From Dermacentor variabilis (Eukaryota; Arthropoda; Arachnida; Ixodida; Ixodidae), in the NCBI RefSeq assembly GCF_050947875.1, contig NC_134568.1, positions 264,893,815 through 264,957,814 of the forward strand: DNA of 64,000 bases. The letters run 5' to 3'. Shown piece by piece: positions 46,601 to 61,313 of the stretch; within the stretch, counting starts at the first letter, position 1, and the number at the start of each line of letters is the position of its first letter. Both the position numbers and the translations under genes were made by a program. The notes below the pieces were generated by a model. It did not search any database and was not told the origin of the DNA. It worked only from the letters and a program-made list of their open reading frames with translations.

Positions 46601-47219
46601 CTGCGTTGCGGAGAAAACACTCCTCTTTAGGCAGTATGTTGAAGCATTTTACTTGATTTTGTTTTTATCATTTGATAAGTGCCTTTACGCGTAGCGAAAG
46701 TGCTGTATTGTGTTGTAGTACAAAATACTATATATTTCACGGCGAATACACTAAATGCTCATGCGACTAAATACACTAAATGCGACTCACCCCAAAGAGG
46801 GTGTTCGTAGGCATTAGTCGGGAGTCGATGTCCGCGCCGCCGTCGTCCTCCGTCTCGGTGAAGTCTACCAAAGCGATCTCATAAACGAGTGTTGCGTTCG
46901 GCGGGATGCGAGGGAGGCACCCCTGGGCTCCGAATCCATACCCGCCGAGATCTTGACGTGACATCCTTCGCCCCGTCGCATGCTCTGTACAGCGATGCGA
47001 TATGCAGCCTCAGTACTCCTAGTTCTTTCAGGCTGCGTTGCGGAGAAAACACTCCTCTTTAGGCAGTATGTTGAAGCATTTTACTTGATTTTGTTTTTAT
47101 CATTTGATAAGTGCCTTTACGCGTAGCGAAAGTGCTGTATTGTGTTGCAGTACAAAATACTATTTATTTGACGGCGAATACACTAAATGCTCATGCGACT
47201 AAATACACTAAATGCGACT

Positions 47220-50200
47220 CACCCCAAAGAGGGTGTTCGTAGGCATTAGTCGGGAGTAGATGTCCGCGCCGCCGTCGTCCTCCATCTCGGTGAAGTCTAC
47301 CAAAGCGATCTCATAAACGAGTGTTGCGTTCGGCGGGATGCGAGGGAGGCACCCCTGGGCTCCGAATCCATACCCGCCGAGATCTTGACGTGACATCCTT
47401 CGCCCCGTCGCATGCTCTGTACAGCGATGCGATGTGCAGCCTCAGTACTCCTAGTTCTTTCAGGCTGCGTTGCGGAGAAAACACTCCTCTTTAGGCAATA
47501 TGTTGAAGCATTTTACTTGATTTTGTTTTTATCATTTGATAAGTGCCTTTACGCGTAGCGAAAGTTCTGTATTGTGTTGCAGTACAAAATACTATATATT
47601 TCACGGCGAATACACTAAATGCTCATGCGACTAAATACACTAAATGCGACTCACCCCAAAGAGGGTGTTCGTAGGCATTAGTCGGGAGTCGATGTCCGCG
47701 CCGCCGTCATCCTCCGTCTCGGTGAAGTCTACCAAAGCGATCTCATAAACGAGTGTTGCGTTCGGCGGGATGCGAGGGAGGCACCCCTGGGCTCCGAATC
47801 CATACCCGCCGAGATCTTGACGTGACATCCTTCGCCCCGTCGTATGCTCTGTACAGCGATGCGATGTGCAGCCTCAGTGCTCCTAGTCCTTTCAGGCTGC
47901 GTTGCGGAGAAAACACTCCTCTTTAGGCAGTATGTTGAAGCATTTTACTTGATTTTGTTTTTATCATTTGATAAGTGCCTTTACGCGTAGCGAAAGTCCT
48001 GTATTGTGTTGCAGTACAAAATACTATATATTTCACGGCGAATACACTAAATGCTCATGCGACTAAATACACTAAATGCGACTCACCCCAAAGAGGGTGT
48101 TCGTAGGCATTAGTCGGGAGTCGATGTCCGCGCCGCCGTCGTCCTCCGTCTCGGTGAAGTCTACCAAAGCGATCTCATAAACGAGTGTTGCGTTCGGCGG
48201 GATGCGAGGGAGGCACCCCTGGGCTCCGAATCCATATCCGCCGAGATCTTGACGTGACATCCTTCGCCCCGTCGCATGCTCTGTACAGCGATGCGATGTG
48301 CAGCCTCAGTACTCCTAGTTCTTTCAGGCTGCGTTGCGGAGAAAACACTCCTCTTTAGGCAGTATGTTGAAGCATTTTACTTGATTTTGTTTTTATCATT
48401 TGATAAGTGCCTTTACGCGTAGCGAAAGTGCTGTATTGTGTTGCAGTACAAAATACTATATATTTCACGGCGAATACACTAAATGCTCATGCGACTAAAT
48501 ACACTAAATGCGACTCACCCCAAAGAGGGTGTTCGTAGGCATTAGTCGGGAGTCGATGTCCGCGCCGCTGTCGTCCTCCGTCTCGGTGAAGTCTACCAAA
48601 GCGATCTCATAAACGAGTGTTGCGTTCGGCGGGATGCGAGGGAGGCACCCCTGGGCTCCGAATCCATACCCGCCGAGATCTTGACGTGACATCCTTCGCC
48701 CCGTCGCATGCTCTGTACAGCGATGCGATGTGCAGCCTCAGTACTCCTAGTTCTTTCAGGCTGCGTTGCGGAGAAAACACTCCTCTTTAGGCAGTATGTT
48801 GAAGCATTTTACTTGATTTTGTTTTTATCATTTGATAAGTGCCTTTACGCGTAGCGAAAGTGCTGTATTGTGTTGCAGTACAAAATACTATATATTTCAC
48901 GGCGAATACACTAAATGCTCATGCGACTAAATACACTAAATGCGACTCACCCCAAAGAGGGTGTTCGTAGGCATTAGTCGGGAGTCGATGTCCGCGCCGC
49001 CGTCGTCCTCCGTCTCGGTGAAGTCTACCAAAGCGATCTCATAAACGAGTGTTGCGTTCGGCGGGATGCGAGGGAGGCACCCCTGGGCTCCGAATCCATA
49101 CCCGCCGAGATCTTGACGTGACATCCTTCGCCCCGTCGTATGCTCTGTACAGCGATGCGATGTGCAGCCTCAGTGCTCCTAGTCCTTTCAGGCTGCGTTG
49201 CGGAGAAAACACTCCTCTTTAGGCAGTATGTTGAAGCATCTTACTTGATTTTGTTTCTATCATTTGATAAGTGCCTTTACGCGTAGCGAAAGTCCTGTAT
49301 TGTGTTGCAGTACAAAATACTATATATTTCACGGCGAATACACTAAATGCTCATGCGACTAAATACACTAAATGCGACTCACTCCAAAGAGGGTGTTCGT
49401 AGGCATTAGTCGGGAGTCGATGTCCGCGCCGCCGTCGTCCTCCGTCTCGGTGAAGTCTACCAAAGCGATCTCATAAACGAGTGTTGCGTTCGGCGGGATG
49501 CGAGGGAGGCACCCCTGGGCTCCGAATCCATACCCGCCGAGATCTTGACGTGACATCCTTCGCCCCGTCGCATGCTCTGTACAGCGATGCGATGTGCAGC
49601 CTCAGTGCTCCTAGTCCTTTCAGGCTGCGTTGCGGAGAAAACACTCCTCTTTAGGCAGTATGTTGAAGCATTTTACTTGATTTTGTTTTTATCATTTGAT
49701 AAGTGCCTTTACGCGTAGCGAAAGTGCTGTATTGTGTTGCAGTACAAAATACTGTATATTTCACGGCGAATACACTAAATGCTCATGCGACTAAATACAC
49801 TAAATGCGACTCACCCCAAAGAGGGTGTTCGTAGGCATTAGTCGGGAGTCGATGTCCGCGCCGCCGTCGTCCTCCGTCTCGGTGAAGTCTACCAAAGCGA
49901 TCTCATAAACGAGTGTTGCGTTCGGCGGGATGCGAGGGAGGCACCCCTGGGCTCCGAATCCATACACGCCGAGATCTTGACGTGACATCCTTCACCCCGT
50001 CGCATGCTCTGTACAGCGATGCGATGTGCAGCCTCAGTGCTCCTAGTCCTTTCAGGCTGCGTTGCGGAGAAAACACTCCTCTTTAGGCAGTATGTTGAAG
50101 CATTTTACTTGATTTTGTTTTTATCATTTGATAAGTGCCTTTACGCGTAGCGAAAGTGCTGTATTGTGTTGCAGTACAAAATACTATGTATTTCACGGCG

Positions 50201-53200
50201 AATACACTAAATGCTCATGCGACTAAATACACTAAATGCGACTCACCCCAAAGAGGGTGTTCGTAGGCATTAGTCGGGAGTCGATGTCCGCGCCGCCGTC
50301 GTCCTCCGTCTCGGTGAAGTCTACCAAAGCGATCTCATAAACGAGTGTTGCGTTCGGCGGGATGCGAGGGAGGCACCCCTGGGCTCCGAATCCATACCCG
50401 CCGAGATCTTGACGTGACATCCTTCGCCCCGTCGCATGCTCTGTACAGCGATGCGATGTGCAGCCTCAGTACTCCTAGTTCTTTCAGGCTGCGTTGCGGA
50501 GAAAACACTCCTCTTTAGGCAGTATGTTGAAGCATTTTACTTGATTTTGTTTTTATCATTTGATAAGTGCCTTTACGCGTAGCGAAAGTGCTGTATTGTG
50601 TTGCAGTACAAAATACTATATATTTCACGGCGAATACACTAAATGCTCATGCGACTAAATACACTAAATGCGACTCACCCCAAAGAGGGTGTTCGTAGGC
50701 ATTAGTCGGGAGTAGATGTCCGCGCCGCCGTCGTCCTCCGTCTCGGTGAAGTCTACCAAAGCGATCTCATAAACGAGTGTTGCGTTCGGCGGGATGCGAG
50801 GGAGGCACCCCTGGGCTCCGAATCCATACCCGCCGAGATCTTGACGTGACATCCTTCGCCCCGTCGCATGCTCTGTACAGCGATGCGATGTGCAGCCTCA
50901 GTACTCCTAGTTCTTTCAGGCTGCGTTGCGGAGAAAACACTCCTCTTTAGGCAATATGTTGAAGCATTTTACTTGATTTTGTTTTTATCATTTGATAAGT
51001 GCCTTTACGCGTAGCGAAAGTTCTGTATTGTGTTGCAGTACAAAATACTATATATTTCACGGCGAATACACTAAATGCTCATGCGACTAAATACACTAAA
51101 TGCGACTCACCCCAAAGAGGGTGTTCGTAGGCATTAGTCGGGAGTCGATGTCCGCGCCGCCGTCATCCTCCGTCTCGGTGAAGTCTACCAAAGCGATCTC
51201 ATAAACGAGTGTTGCGTTCGGCGGGATGCGAGGGAGGCACCCCTGGGCTCCGAATCCATACCCGCCGAGATCTTGACGTGACATCTTTCGCCCCGTCGTA
51301 TGCTCTGTACAGCGATGCGATGTGCAGCCTCAGTGCTCCTAGTCCTTTCAGGCTGCGTTGCGGAGAAAACACTCCTCTTTAGGCAGTATGTTGAAGCATT
51401 TTACTTGATTTTGTTTTTATCATTTGATAAGTGCCTTTACGCGTAGCGAAAGTCCTGTATTGTGTTGCAGTACAAAATACTATATATTTCACGGCGAATA
51501 CACTAAATGCTCATGCGACTAAATACACTAAATGCGACTCACCCCAAAGAGGGTGTTCGTAGGCATTAGTCGGGAGTCGATGTCCGCGCCGCCGTCGTCC
51601 TCCGTCTCGGTGAAGTCTACCAAAGCGATCTCATAAACGAGTGTTGCGTTCGGCGGGATGCGAGGGAGGCACCCCTGGGCTCCGAATCCATACCCGCCGA
51701 GATCTTGACGTGACATCCTTCGCCCCGTCGCATGCTCTGTACAGCGATGCGATGTGCAGCCTCAGTACTCCTAGTTCTTTCAGGCTGCGTTGCGGAGAAA
51801 ACACTCCTCTTTAGGCAGTATGTTGAAGCATTTTACTTGATTTTGTTTTTATCATTTGATAAGTGCCTTTACGCGTAGCGAAAGTGCTGTATTGTGTTGC
51901 AGTACAAAATACTATATATTTCACGGCGAATACACTAAATGCTCATGCGACTAAATACACTAAATGCGACTCACCCCAAAGAGGGTGTTCGTAGGCATTA
52001 GTCGGGAGTCGATGTCCGCGCCGCTGTCGTCCTCCGTCTCGGTGAAGTCTACCAAAGCGATCTCATAAACGAGTGTTGCGTTCGGCGGGATGCGAGGGAG
52101 GCACCCCTGGGCTCCGAATCCATACCCGCCGAGATCTTGACGTGACATCCTTCGCCCCGTCGCATGCTCTGTACAGCGATGCGATGTGCAGCCTCAGTAC
52201 TCCTAGTTCTTTCAGGCTGCGTTGCGGAGAAAACACTCCTCTTTAGGCAGTATGTTGAAGCATTTTACTTGATTTTGTTTTTATCATTTGATAAGTGCCT
52301 TTACGCGTAGCGAAAGTGCTGTATTGTGTTGCAGTACAAAATACTATATATTTCACGGCGAATACACTAAATGCTCATGCGACTAAATACACTAAATGCG
52401 ACTCACCCCAAAGAGGGTGTTCGTAGGCATTAGTCGGGAGTCGATGTCCGCGCCGCCGTCGTCCTCCGTCTCGGTGAAGTCTACCAAAGCGATCTCATAA
52501 ACGAGTGTTGCGTTCGGCGGGATGCGAGGGAGGCACCCCTGGGCTCCGAATCCATACCCGCCGAGATCTTGACGTGACATCCTTCGCCCCGTCGTATGCT
52601 CTGTACAGCGATGCGATGTGCAGCCTCAGTGCTCCTAGTCCTTTCAGGCTGCGTTGCGGAGAAAACACTCCTCTTTAGGCAGTATGTTGAAGCATCTTAC
52701 TTGATTTTGTTTTTATTATTTGATAAGTGCCTTTACGCGTAGCGAAAGTCCTGTATTGTGTTGCAGTACAAAATACTATATATTTCACGGCGAATACACT
52801 AAATGCTCATGCGACTAAATACACTAAATGCGACTCACCCCAAAGAGGGTGTTCGTAGGCATTAGTCGGGAGTCGATGTCCGCGCCGCCGTCGTCCTCCG
52901 TCTCGGTGAAGTCTACCAAAGCGATCTCATAAACGAGTGTTGCGTTCGGCGGGATGCGAGGGAGGCACCCCTGGGCTCCGAATCCATACCCGCCGAGATC
53001 TTGACGTGACATCCTTCGCCCCGTCGCATGCTCTGTACAGCGATGCGATGTGCAGCCTCAGTGCTCCTAGTCCTTTCAGGCTGCGTTGCGGAGAAAACAC
53101 TCCTCTTTAGGCAGTATGTTGAAGCATTTTACTTGATTTTGTTTTTATCATTTGATAAGTGCCTTTACGCGTAGCGAAAGTGCTGTATTGTGTTGCAGTA

Positions 53201-54380
53201 CAAAATACTGTATATTTCACGGCGAATACACTAAATGCTCATGCGACTAAATACACTAAATGCGACTCACCCCAAAGAGGGTGTTCGTAGGCATTAGTCG
53301 GGAGTCGATGTCCGCGCCGCCGTCGTCCTCCGTCTCGGTGAAGTCTACCAAAGCGATCTCATAAACGAGTGTTGCGTTCGGCGGGATGCGAGGGAGGCAC
53401 CCCTGGGCTCCGAATCCATACACGCCGAGATCTTGACGTGACATCCTTCGCCCCGTCGCATGCTCTGTACAGCGATGCGATGTGCAGCCTCAGTGCTCCT
53501 AGTCCTTTCAGGCTGCGTTGCGGAGAAAACACTCCTCTTTAGGCAGTATGTTGAAGCATTTTACTTGATTTTGTTTTTATCATTTGATAAGTGCCTTTAC
53601 GCGTAGCGAAAGTGCTGTATTGTGTTGCAGTACAAAATACTATGTATTTCACGGCGAATACACTAAATGCTCATGCGACTAAATACACTAAATGCGACTC
53701 ACCCCAAAGAGGGTGTTCGTAGGCATTAGTCGGGAGTCGATGTCCGCGCCGCCGTCGTCCTCCGTCTCGGTGAAGTCTACCAAAGCGATCTCATAAACGA
53801 GTGTTGCGTTCGGCGGGATGCGAGGGAGGCACCCCTGGGCTCCGAATCCATACCCGCCGAGATCTTGACGTGACATCCTTCGCCCCGTCGCATGCTCTGT
53901 ACAGCGATGCGATGTGCAGCCTCAGTACTCCTAGTTCTTTCAGGCTGCGTTGCGGAGAAAACACTCCTCTTTAGGCAGTATGTTGAAGCATTTTACTTGA
54001 TTTTGTTTTTCTCATTTGATAAGTGCCTTTACGCGTAGCGAAAGTGCTGTATTGTGTTGCAGTACAAAATACTATATATTTCACGGCGAATACACTAAAT
54101 GCTCATGCGACTAAATACACTAAATGCGACTCACCCCAAAGAGGGTGTTCGTAGGCATTAGTCGGGAGTAGATGTCCGCGCCGCCGTCGTCCTCCGTCTC
54201 GGTGAAGTCTACCAAAGCGATCTCATAAACGAGTGTTGCGTCCGGCGGGATGCGAGGGAGGCACCCCTGGGCTCCGAATCCATACCCGCCGAGATCTTGA
54301 CGTGACATCCTTCGCCCCGTCGCATGCTCTGTACAGCGATGCGATGTGCAGCCTCAGTACTCCTAGTTCTTTCAGGCTGC
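47220..54380 (-). repeat. Array segment D: 3,456-bp octamer higher-order repeat
   Basis: Marker units recur every eight copies: D-I-Y-S-R at 47396, 50852 and 54308; D-S-G-A-D at 48692 and 52148; G-V-Y-G-F at 49988 and 53444. Each interval is exactly 3,456 bp. The third block is contracted: the next D-S-G-A-D unit follows immediately at 54740. Confidence 0.88.
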
Positions 54381-57300
54381 GTTGCGGAGAAAACACTCCT
54401 CTTTAGGCAGTATGTTGAAGCATTTTACTTGATTTTGTTTTTATCATTTGATAAGTGCCTTTACGCGTAGCGAAAGTGCTGTATTGTGTTGCAGTACAAA
54501 ATACTATATATTTCACGGCGAATACACTAAATGCTCATGCGACTAAATACACTAAATGCGACTCACCCCAAAGAGGGTGTTCGTAGGCATTAGTCGGGAG
54601 TCGATGTCCGCGCCGCTGTCGTCCTCCGTCTCGGTGAAGTCTACCAAAGCGATCTCATAAACGAGTGTTGCGTTCGGCGGGATGCGAGGGAGGCACCCCT
54701 GGGCTCCGAATCCATACCCGCCGAGATCTTGACGTGACATCCTTCGCCCCGTCGCATGCTCTGTACAGCGATGCGATGTGCAGCCTCAGTACTCCTAGTT
54801 CTTTCAGGCTGCGTTGCGGAGAAAACACTCCTCTTTAGGCAGTATGTTGAAGCATTTTACTTGATTTTGTTTTTATCATTTGATAAGTGCCTTTACGCGT
54901 AGCGAAAGTGCTGTATTGTGTTGCAGTACAAAATACTATATATTTCACGGCGAATACACTAAATGCTCATGCGACTAAATACACTAAATGCGACTCACCC
55001 CAAAGAGGGTGTTCGTAGGCATTAGTCGGGAGTCGATGTCCGCGCCGCCGTCGTCCTCCGTCTCGGTGAAGTCTACCAAAGCGATCTCATAAACGAGTGT
55101 TGCGTTCGGCGGGATGCGAGGGAGGCACCCCTGGGCTCCGAATCCATACCCGCCGAGATCTTGACGTGACATCCTTCGCCCCGTCGTATGCTCTGTACAG
55201 CGATGCGATGTGCAGCCTCAGTGCTCCTAGTCCTTTCAGGCTGCGTTGCGGAGAAAACACTCCTCTTTAGGCAGTATGTTGAAGCATCTTACTTGATTTT
55301 GTTTTTATTATTTGATAAGTGCCTTTACGCGTAGCGAAAGTCCTGTATTGTGTTGCAGTACAAAATACTATATATTTCACGGCGAATACACTAAATGCTC
55401 ATGCGACTAAATACACTAAATGCGACTCACCCCAAAGAGGGTGTTCGTAGGCATTAGTCGGGAGTCGATGTCCGCGCCGCCGTCGTCCTCCGTCTCGGTG
55501 AAGTCTACCAAAGCGATCTCATAAACGAGTGTTGCGTTCGGCGGGATGCGAGGGAGGCACCCCTGGGCTCCGAATCCATACCCGCCGAGATCTTGACGTG
55601 ACATCCTTCGCCCCGTCGCATGCTCTGTACAGCGATGCGATGTGCAGCCTCAGTGCTCCTAGTCCTTTCAGGCTGCGTTGCGGAGAAAACACTCCTCTTT
55701 AGGCAGTATGTTGAAGCATTTTACTTGATTTTGTTTTTATCATTTGATAAGTGCCTTTACGCGTAGCGAAAGTGCTGTATTGTGTTGCAGTACAGTACAA
55801 AATACTATATATTTCACGGCGAATACACTAAATGCTCATGCGACTAAATACACTAAATGCGACTCACCCCAAAGAGGGTGTTCGTAGGCATCAGTCGGGA
55901 GTCGATGTCCGCGCCGCTGTCGTCCTCCGTCTCGGTGAAGTCTACCAAAGCGATCTCATAAACGAGTGTTGCGTTCGGCGGGATGCGAGGGAGGCACCCC
56001 TGGGCTCCGAATCCATACCCGCCGAGATCTTGACGTGACATCCTTCGCCCCGTCGCATGCTCTGTACAGCGATGCGATGTGCAGCCTCAGTACTCCTAGT
56101 TCTTTCAGGCTGCGTTGCGGAGAAAACACTCCTCTTTAGGCAGTATGTTGAAGCATTTTACTTGATTTTGTTTTTATCATTTGATAAGTGCCTTTACGCG
56201 TAGCGAAAGTGCTGTATTGTGTTGCAGTACAAAATACTATATATTTCACGGCGAATACACTAAATGCTCATGCGACTAAATACACTAAATGCGACTCACC
56301 CCAAAGAGGGTGTTCGTAGGCATTAGTCGGGAGTCGATGTCCGCGCCGCCGTCGTCCTCCGTCTCGGTGAAGTCTACCAAAGCGATCTCATAAACGAGTG
56401 TTGCGTTCGGCGGGATGCGAGGGAGGCACCCCTGGGCTCCGAATCCATACCCGCCGAGATCTTGACGTGACATCCTTCGCCCCGTCGTATGCTCTGTACA
56501 GCGATGCGATGTGCAGCCTCAGTGCTCCTAGTCCTTTCAGGCTGCGTTGCGGAGAAAACACTCCTCTTTAGGCAGTATGTTGAAGCATCTTACTTGATTT
56601 TGTTTTTATCATTTGATAAGTGCCTTTACGCGTAGCGAAAGTCCTGTATTGTGTTGCAGTACAAAATACTATATATTTCACGGCGAATACACTAAATGCT
56701 CATGCGACTAAATACACTAAATGCGACTCACCCCAAAGAGGGTGTTCGTAGGCATTAGTCGGGAGTCGATGTCCGCGCCGCCGTCGTCCTCCGTCTCGGT
56801 GAAGTCTACCAAAGCGATCTCATAAACGAGTGTTGCGTTCGGCGGGATGCGAGGGAGGCACCCCTGGGCTCCGAATCCATACCCGCCGAGATCTTGACGT
56901 GACATCCTTCGCCCCGTCGCATGCTCTGTACAGCGATGCGATGTGCAGCCTCAGTGCTCCTAGTCCTTTCAGGCTGCGTTGCGGAGAAAACACTCCTCTT
57001 TAGGCAGTATGTTGAAGCATTTTACTTGATTTTGTTTTTATCATTTGATAAGTGCCTTTACGCGTAGCGAAAGTGCTGTATTGTGTTGCAGTACAGTACA
57101 AAATACTATATATTTCACGGCGAATACACTAAATGCTCATGCGACTAAATACACTAAATGCGACTCACCCCAAAGAGGGTGTTCGTAGGCATCAGTCGGG
57201 AGTCGATGTCCGCGCCGCTGTCGTCCTCCGTCTCGGTGAAGTCTACCAAAGCGATCTCATAAACGAGTGTTGCGTTCGGCGGGATGCGAGGGAGGCACCC

Positions 57301-58469
57301 CTGGGCTCCGAATCCATACCCGCCGAGATCTTGACGTGACATCCTTCGCCCCGTCGCATGCTCTGTACAGCGATGCGATGTGTAGCCTCAGTACTCCTAG
57401 TTCTTTCAGGCTGCGTTGCGGAGAAAACACTCCTCTTTAGGCAGTATGTTGAAGCATTTTACTTGATTTTGTTTTTATCATTTGATAAGTGCCTTTACGC
57501 GTAGCGAAAGTGCTGTATTGTGTTGCAGTACAAAATACTATATATTTCACGGCGAATACACTAAATGCTCATGCGACTAAATACACTAAATGCGACTCAC
57601 CCCAAAGAGGGTGTTCGTAGGCATTAGTCGGGAGTCGATGTCCGCGCCGCCGTCGTCCTCCTTCTCGGTGAAGTCTACCAAAGCGACCTCATAAACGAGT
57701 GTTGCGTTCGGCGGGATGCGAGGGAGGCACCCCTGGGCTCCGAATCCATACCCGCCGAGATCTTGACGTGACATCCTTCGCCCCGTCGTATGCTCTGTAC
57801 AGCGATGCGATGTGCAGCCTCAGTGCTCCTAGTCCTTTCAGGCTGCGTTGCGGAGAAAACACTCCTCTTTAGGCAGTATGTTGAAGCATTTTACTTGATT
57901 TTGTTTTTATCATTTGATAAGTGCCTTTACGCGTAGCGAAAGTCCTGTATTGTGTTGCAGTACAAAATACTATATATTTCACGGCGAATACACTAAATGC
58001 TCATGCGACTAAATACACTAAATGCGACTCACCCCAAAGAGGGTGTTCGTAGGCATTAGTCGGGAGTCGATGTCCGCGCCGCCGTCGTCCTCCGTCTCGG
58101 TGAAGTCTACCAAAGCGATCTCATAAACGAATGTTGCGTTCGGCGGGATGCGAGGGAGGCACCCCTGGGCTCCGAATCCATACCCGCCGAGATCTTGACG
58201 TGACATCCTTCGCCCCGTCGCATGCTCTGTACAGCGATGCGATGTGCAGCCTCAGTGCTCCTAGTCCTTTCAGGCTGCGTTGCGGAGAAAACACTCCTCT
58301 TTAGGCAGTATGTTGAAGCATTTTACTTGATTTTGTTTTTATCATTTGATAAGTGCCTTTACGCGTAGCGAATGTGCTGTATTGTGTTGCAGTACAGTAC
58401 AAAATACTATATATTTCACGGCGAATACACTAAATGCTCATGCGACTAAATACACTAAATGCGACTCAC

Positions 58470-58711
58470 CCCAAAGAGGGTGTTCGTAGGCATCAGTCGG
58501 GAGTCGATGTCCGCGCCGCCGTCGTCCTCCTTCTCGGTGAAATCTACCAAAGCGATCTAATAAACGAGTGTTGCGTTCGGCGGGATGCGAGGGAGGCACC
58601 CCTGGGCTCCGAATCCATACCCGCCGAGATCTTGACGTGACATCCTTCGCCCCGTCGCATGCTCTGTACAGCGATGCGATGTGTAGCCTCAGTACTCCTA
58701 GTTCTTTCAGG
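58470..58711 (-). pseudogene. FKBP exon copy 84 with stop codon
   Basis: TAG at 58559-58557 replaces the Glu of V-Y-E-I, the same change as in copies 15 and 90. Copies 84 and 90 also share ccttctcggtgaaatc, so they are related through the 2,602-bp superperiod. Confidence 0.85.
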
Positions 58712-61071
58712 CTGCGTTGCGGAGAAAACACTCCTCTTTAGGCAGTATGTTGAAGCATTTTACTTGATTTTGTTTTTATCATTTGATAAGTGCCTTTACG
58801 CGTAGCGAAAGTGCTGTATTGTGTTGCAGTACAAAATACTATATATTTCACGGCGAATACACTAAATGCTCATGCGACTAAATACACTAAATGCGACTCA
58901 CCCCAAAGAGGGTGTTCGTAGGCATTAGTCGGGAGTCGATGTCCGCGCCGCCGTCGTCCTCCTTCTCGGTGAAGTCTACCAAAGCGACCTCATAAACGAG
59001 TGTTGCGTTCGGCGGGATGCGAGGGAGGCACCCCTGGGCTCCGAATCCATACCCGCCGAGATCTTGACGTGACATCCTTCGCCCCGTCGTATGCTCTGTA
59101 CAGCGATGCGATGTGCAGCCTCAGTGCTCCTAGTCCTTTCAGGCTGCGTTGCGGAGAAAACACTCCTCTTTAGGCAGTATGTTGAAGCATTTTACTTGAT
59201 TTTGTTTTTATCATTTGATAAGTGCCTTTACGCGTAGCGAAAGTCCTGTATTGTGTTGCAGTACAAAATACTATTTATTTCACGGCGAATACACTAAATG
59301 CTCATGCGACTAAATACACTAAATGCGACTCACCCCAAAGAGGGTGTTCGTAGGCATTAGTCGGGAGTCGATGTCCGCGCCGCCGTCGTCCTCCGTCTCG
59401 GTGAAGTCTACCAAAGCGATCTCATAAACGAATGTTGCGTTCGGCGGGATGCGAGGGAGGCACCCCTGGGCTCCGAATCCATACCCGCCGAGATCTTGAC
59501 GTGACATCCTTCGCCCCGTCGCATGCTCTGTACAGCGATGCGATGTGCAGCCTCAGTGCTCCTAGTCCTTTCAGGCTGCGTTGCGGAGAAAACACTCCTC
59601 TTTAGGCAGTATGTTGAAGCATTTTACTTGATTTTGTTTTTATCATTTGATAAGTGCCTTTACGCGTAGCGAAAGTGCTGTATTGTGTTGCAGTACAGTA
59701 CAAAATACTATATATTTCACGGCGAATACACTAAATGCTCATGCGACTAAATACACTAAATGCGACTCACCCCAAAGAGGGTGTTCGTAGGCATCAGTCG
59801 GGAGTCGATGTCCGCGCCGCTGTCGTCCTCCGTCTCGGTGAAGTCTACCAAAGCGATCTCATAAACGAGTGTTGCGTTCGGCGGGATGCGAGGGAGGCAC
59901 CCCTGGGCTCCGAATCCATACCCGCCGAGATCTTGACGTGACATCCTTCGCCCCGTCGCATGCTCTGTACAGCGATGCGATGTGTAGCCTCAGTACTCCT
60001 AGTTCTTTCAGGCTGCGTTGCGGAGAAAACACTCCTCTTTAGGCAGTATGTTGAAGCATTTTACTTGATTTTGTTTTTATCATTTGATAAGTGCCTTTAC
60101 GCGTAGCGAAAGTGCTGTATTGTGTTGCAGTACAAAATACTATATATTTCACGGCGAATACACTAAATGCTCATGCGACTAAATACACTAAATGCGACTC
60201 ACCCCAAAGAGGGTGTTCGTAGGCATTAGTCGGGAGTCGATGTCCGCGCCGCCGTCGTCCTCCTTCTCGGTGAAGTCTACCAAAGCGACCTCATAAACGA
60301 GTGTTGCGTTCGGCGGGATGCGAGGGAGGCACCCCTGGGCTCCGAATCCATACCCGCCGAGATCTTGACGTGACATCCTTCGCCCCGTCGTATGCTCTGT
60401 ACAGCGATGCGATGTGCAGCCTCAGTGCTCCTAGTCCTTTCAGGCTGCGTTGCGGAGAAAACACTCCTCTTTAGGCAGTATGTTGAAGCATTTTACTTGA
60501 TTTTGTTTTTATCATTTGATAAGTGCCTTTACGCGTAGCGAAAGTCCTGTATTGTGTTGCAGTACAAAATACTATATATTTCACGGCGAATACACTAAAT
60601 GCTCATGCGACTAAATACACTAAATGCGACTCACCCCAAAGAGGGTGTTCGTAGGCATTAGTCGGGAGTCGATGTCCGCGCCGCCGTCGTCCTCCGTCTC
60701 GGTGAAGTCTACCAAAGCGATCTCATAAACGAATGTTGCGTTCGGCGGGATGCGAGGGAGGCACCCCTGGGCTCCGAATCCATACCCGCCGAGATCTTGA
60801 CGTGACATCCTTCGCCCCGTCGCATGCTCTGTACAGCGATGCGATGTGCAGCCTCAGTGCTCCTAGTCCTTTCAGGCTGCGTTGCGGAGAAAACACTCCT
60901 CTTTAGGCAGTATGTTGAAGCATTTTACTTGATTTTGTTTTTATCATTTGATAAGTGCCTTTACGCGTAGCGAAAGTGCTGTATTGTGTTGCAGTACAGT
61001 ACAAAATACTATATATTTCACGGCGAATACACTAAATGCTCATGCGACTAAATACACTAAATGCGACTCAC

Positions 61072-61313
61072 CCCAAAGAGGGTGTTCGTAGGCATCAGTC
61101 GGGAGTCGATGTCCGCGCCGCCGTCGTCCTCCTTCTCGGTGAAATCTACCAAAGCGATCTAATAAACGAGTGTTGCGTTCGGCGGGATGCGAGGGAGGCA
61201 CCCCTGGGCTCCGAATCCATACCCACCGAGATCTTGACGTGACATCCTTCGCCCCGTCGCATGCTCTGTACAGCGATGCGATGTGCAGCCCCAGTACTCC
61301 TAGTTCTTTCAGG
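61072..61313 (-). pseudogene. FKBP exon copy 90 with stop codon
   Basis: TAG at 61161-61159 with the same linked changes as copy 84. It was propagated with the segment E trimer instead of being removed, which argues against selection for an open frame. Confidence 0.85.

Noticed and set aside
55832..61242. Plus-strand 68-codon frames (MLMRLNTLNATHPKEG...)
   Set aside because: Pure antisense of the FKBP exon, opened only in units where cattag is catcag. They have no independent support.
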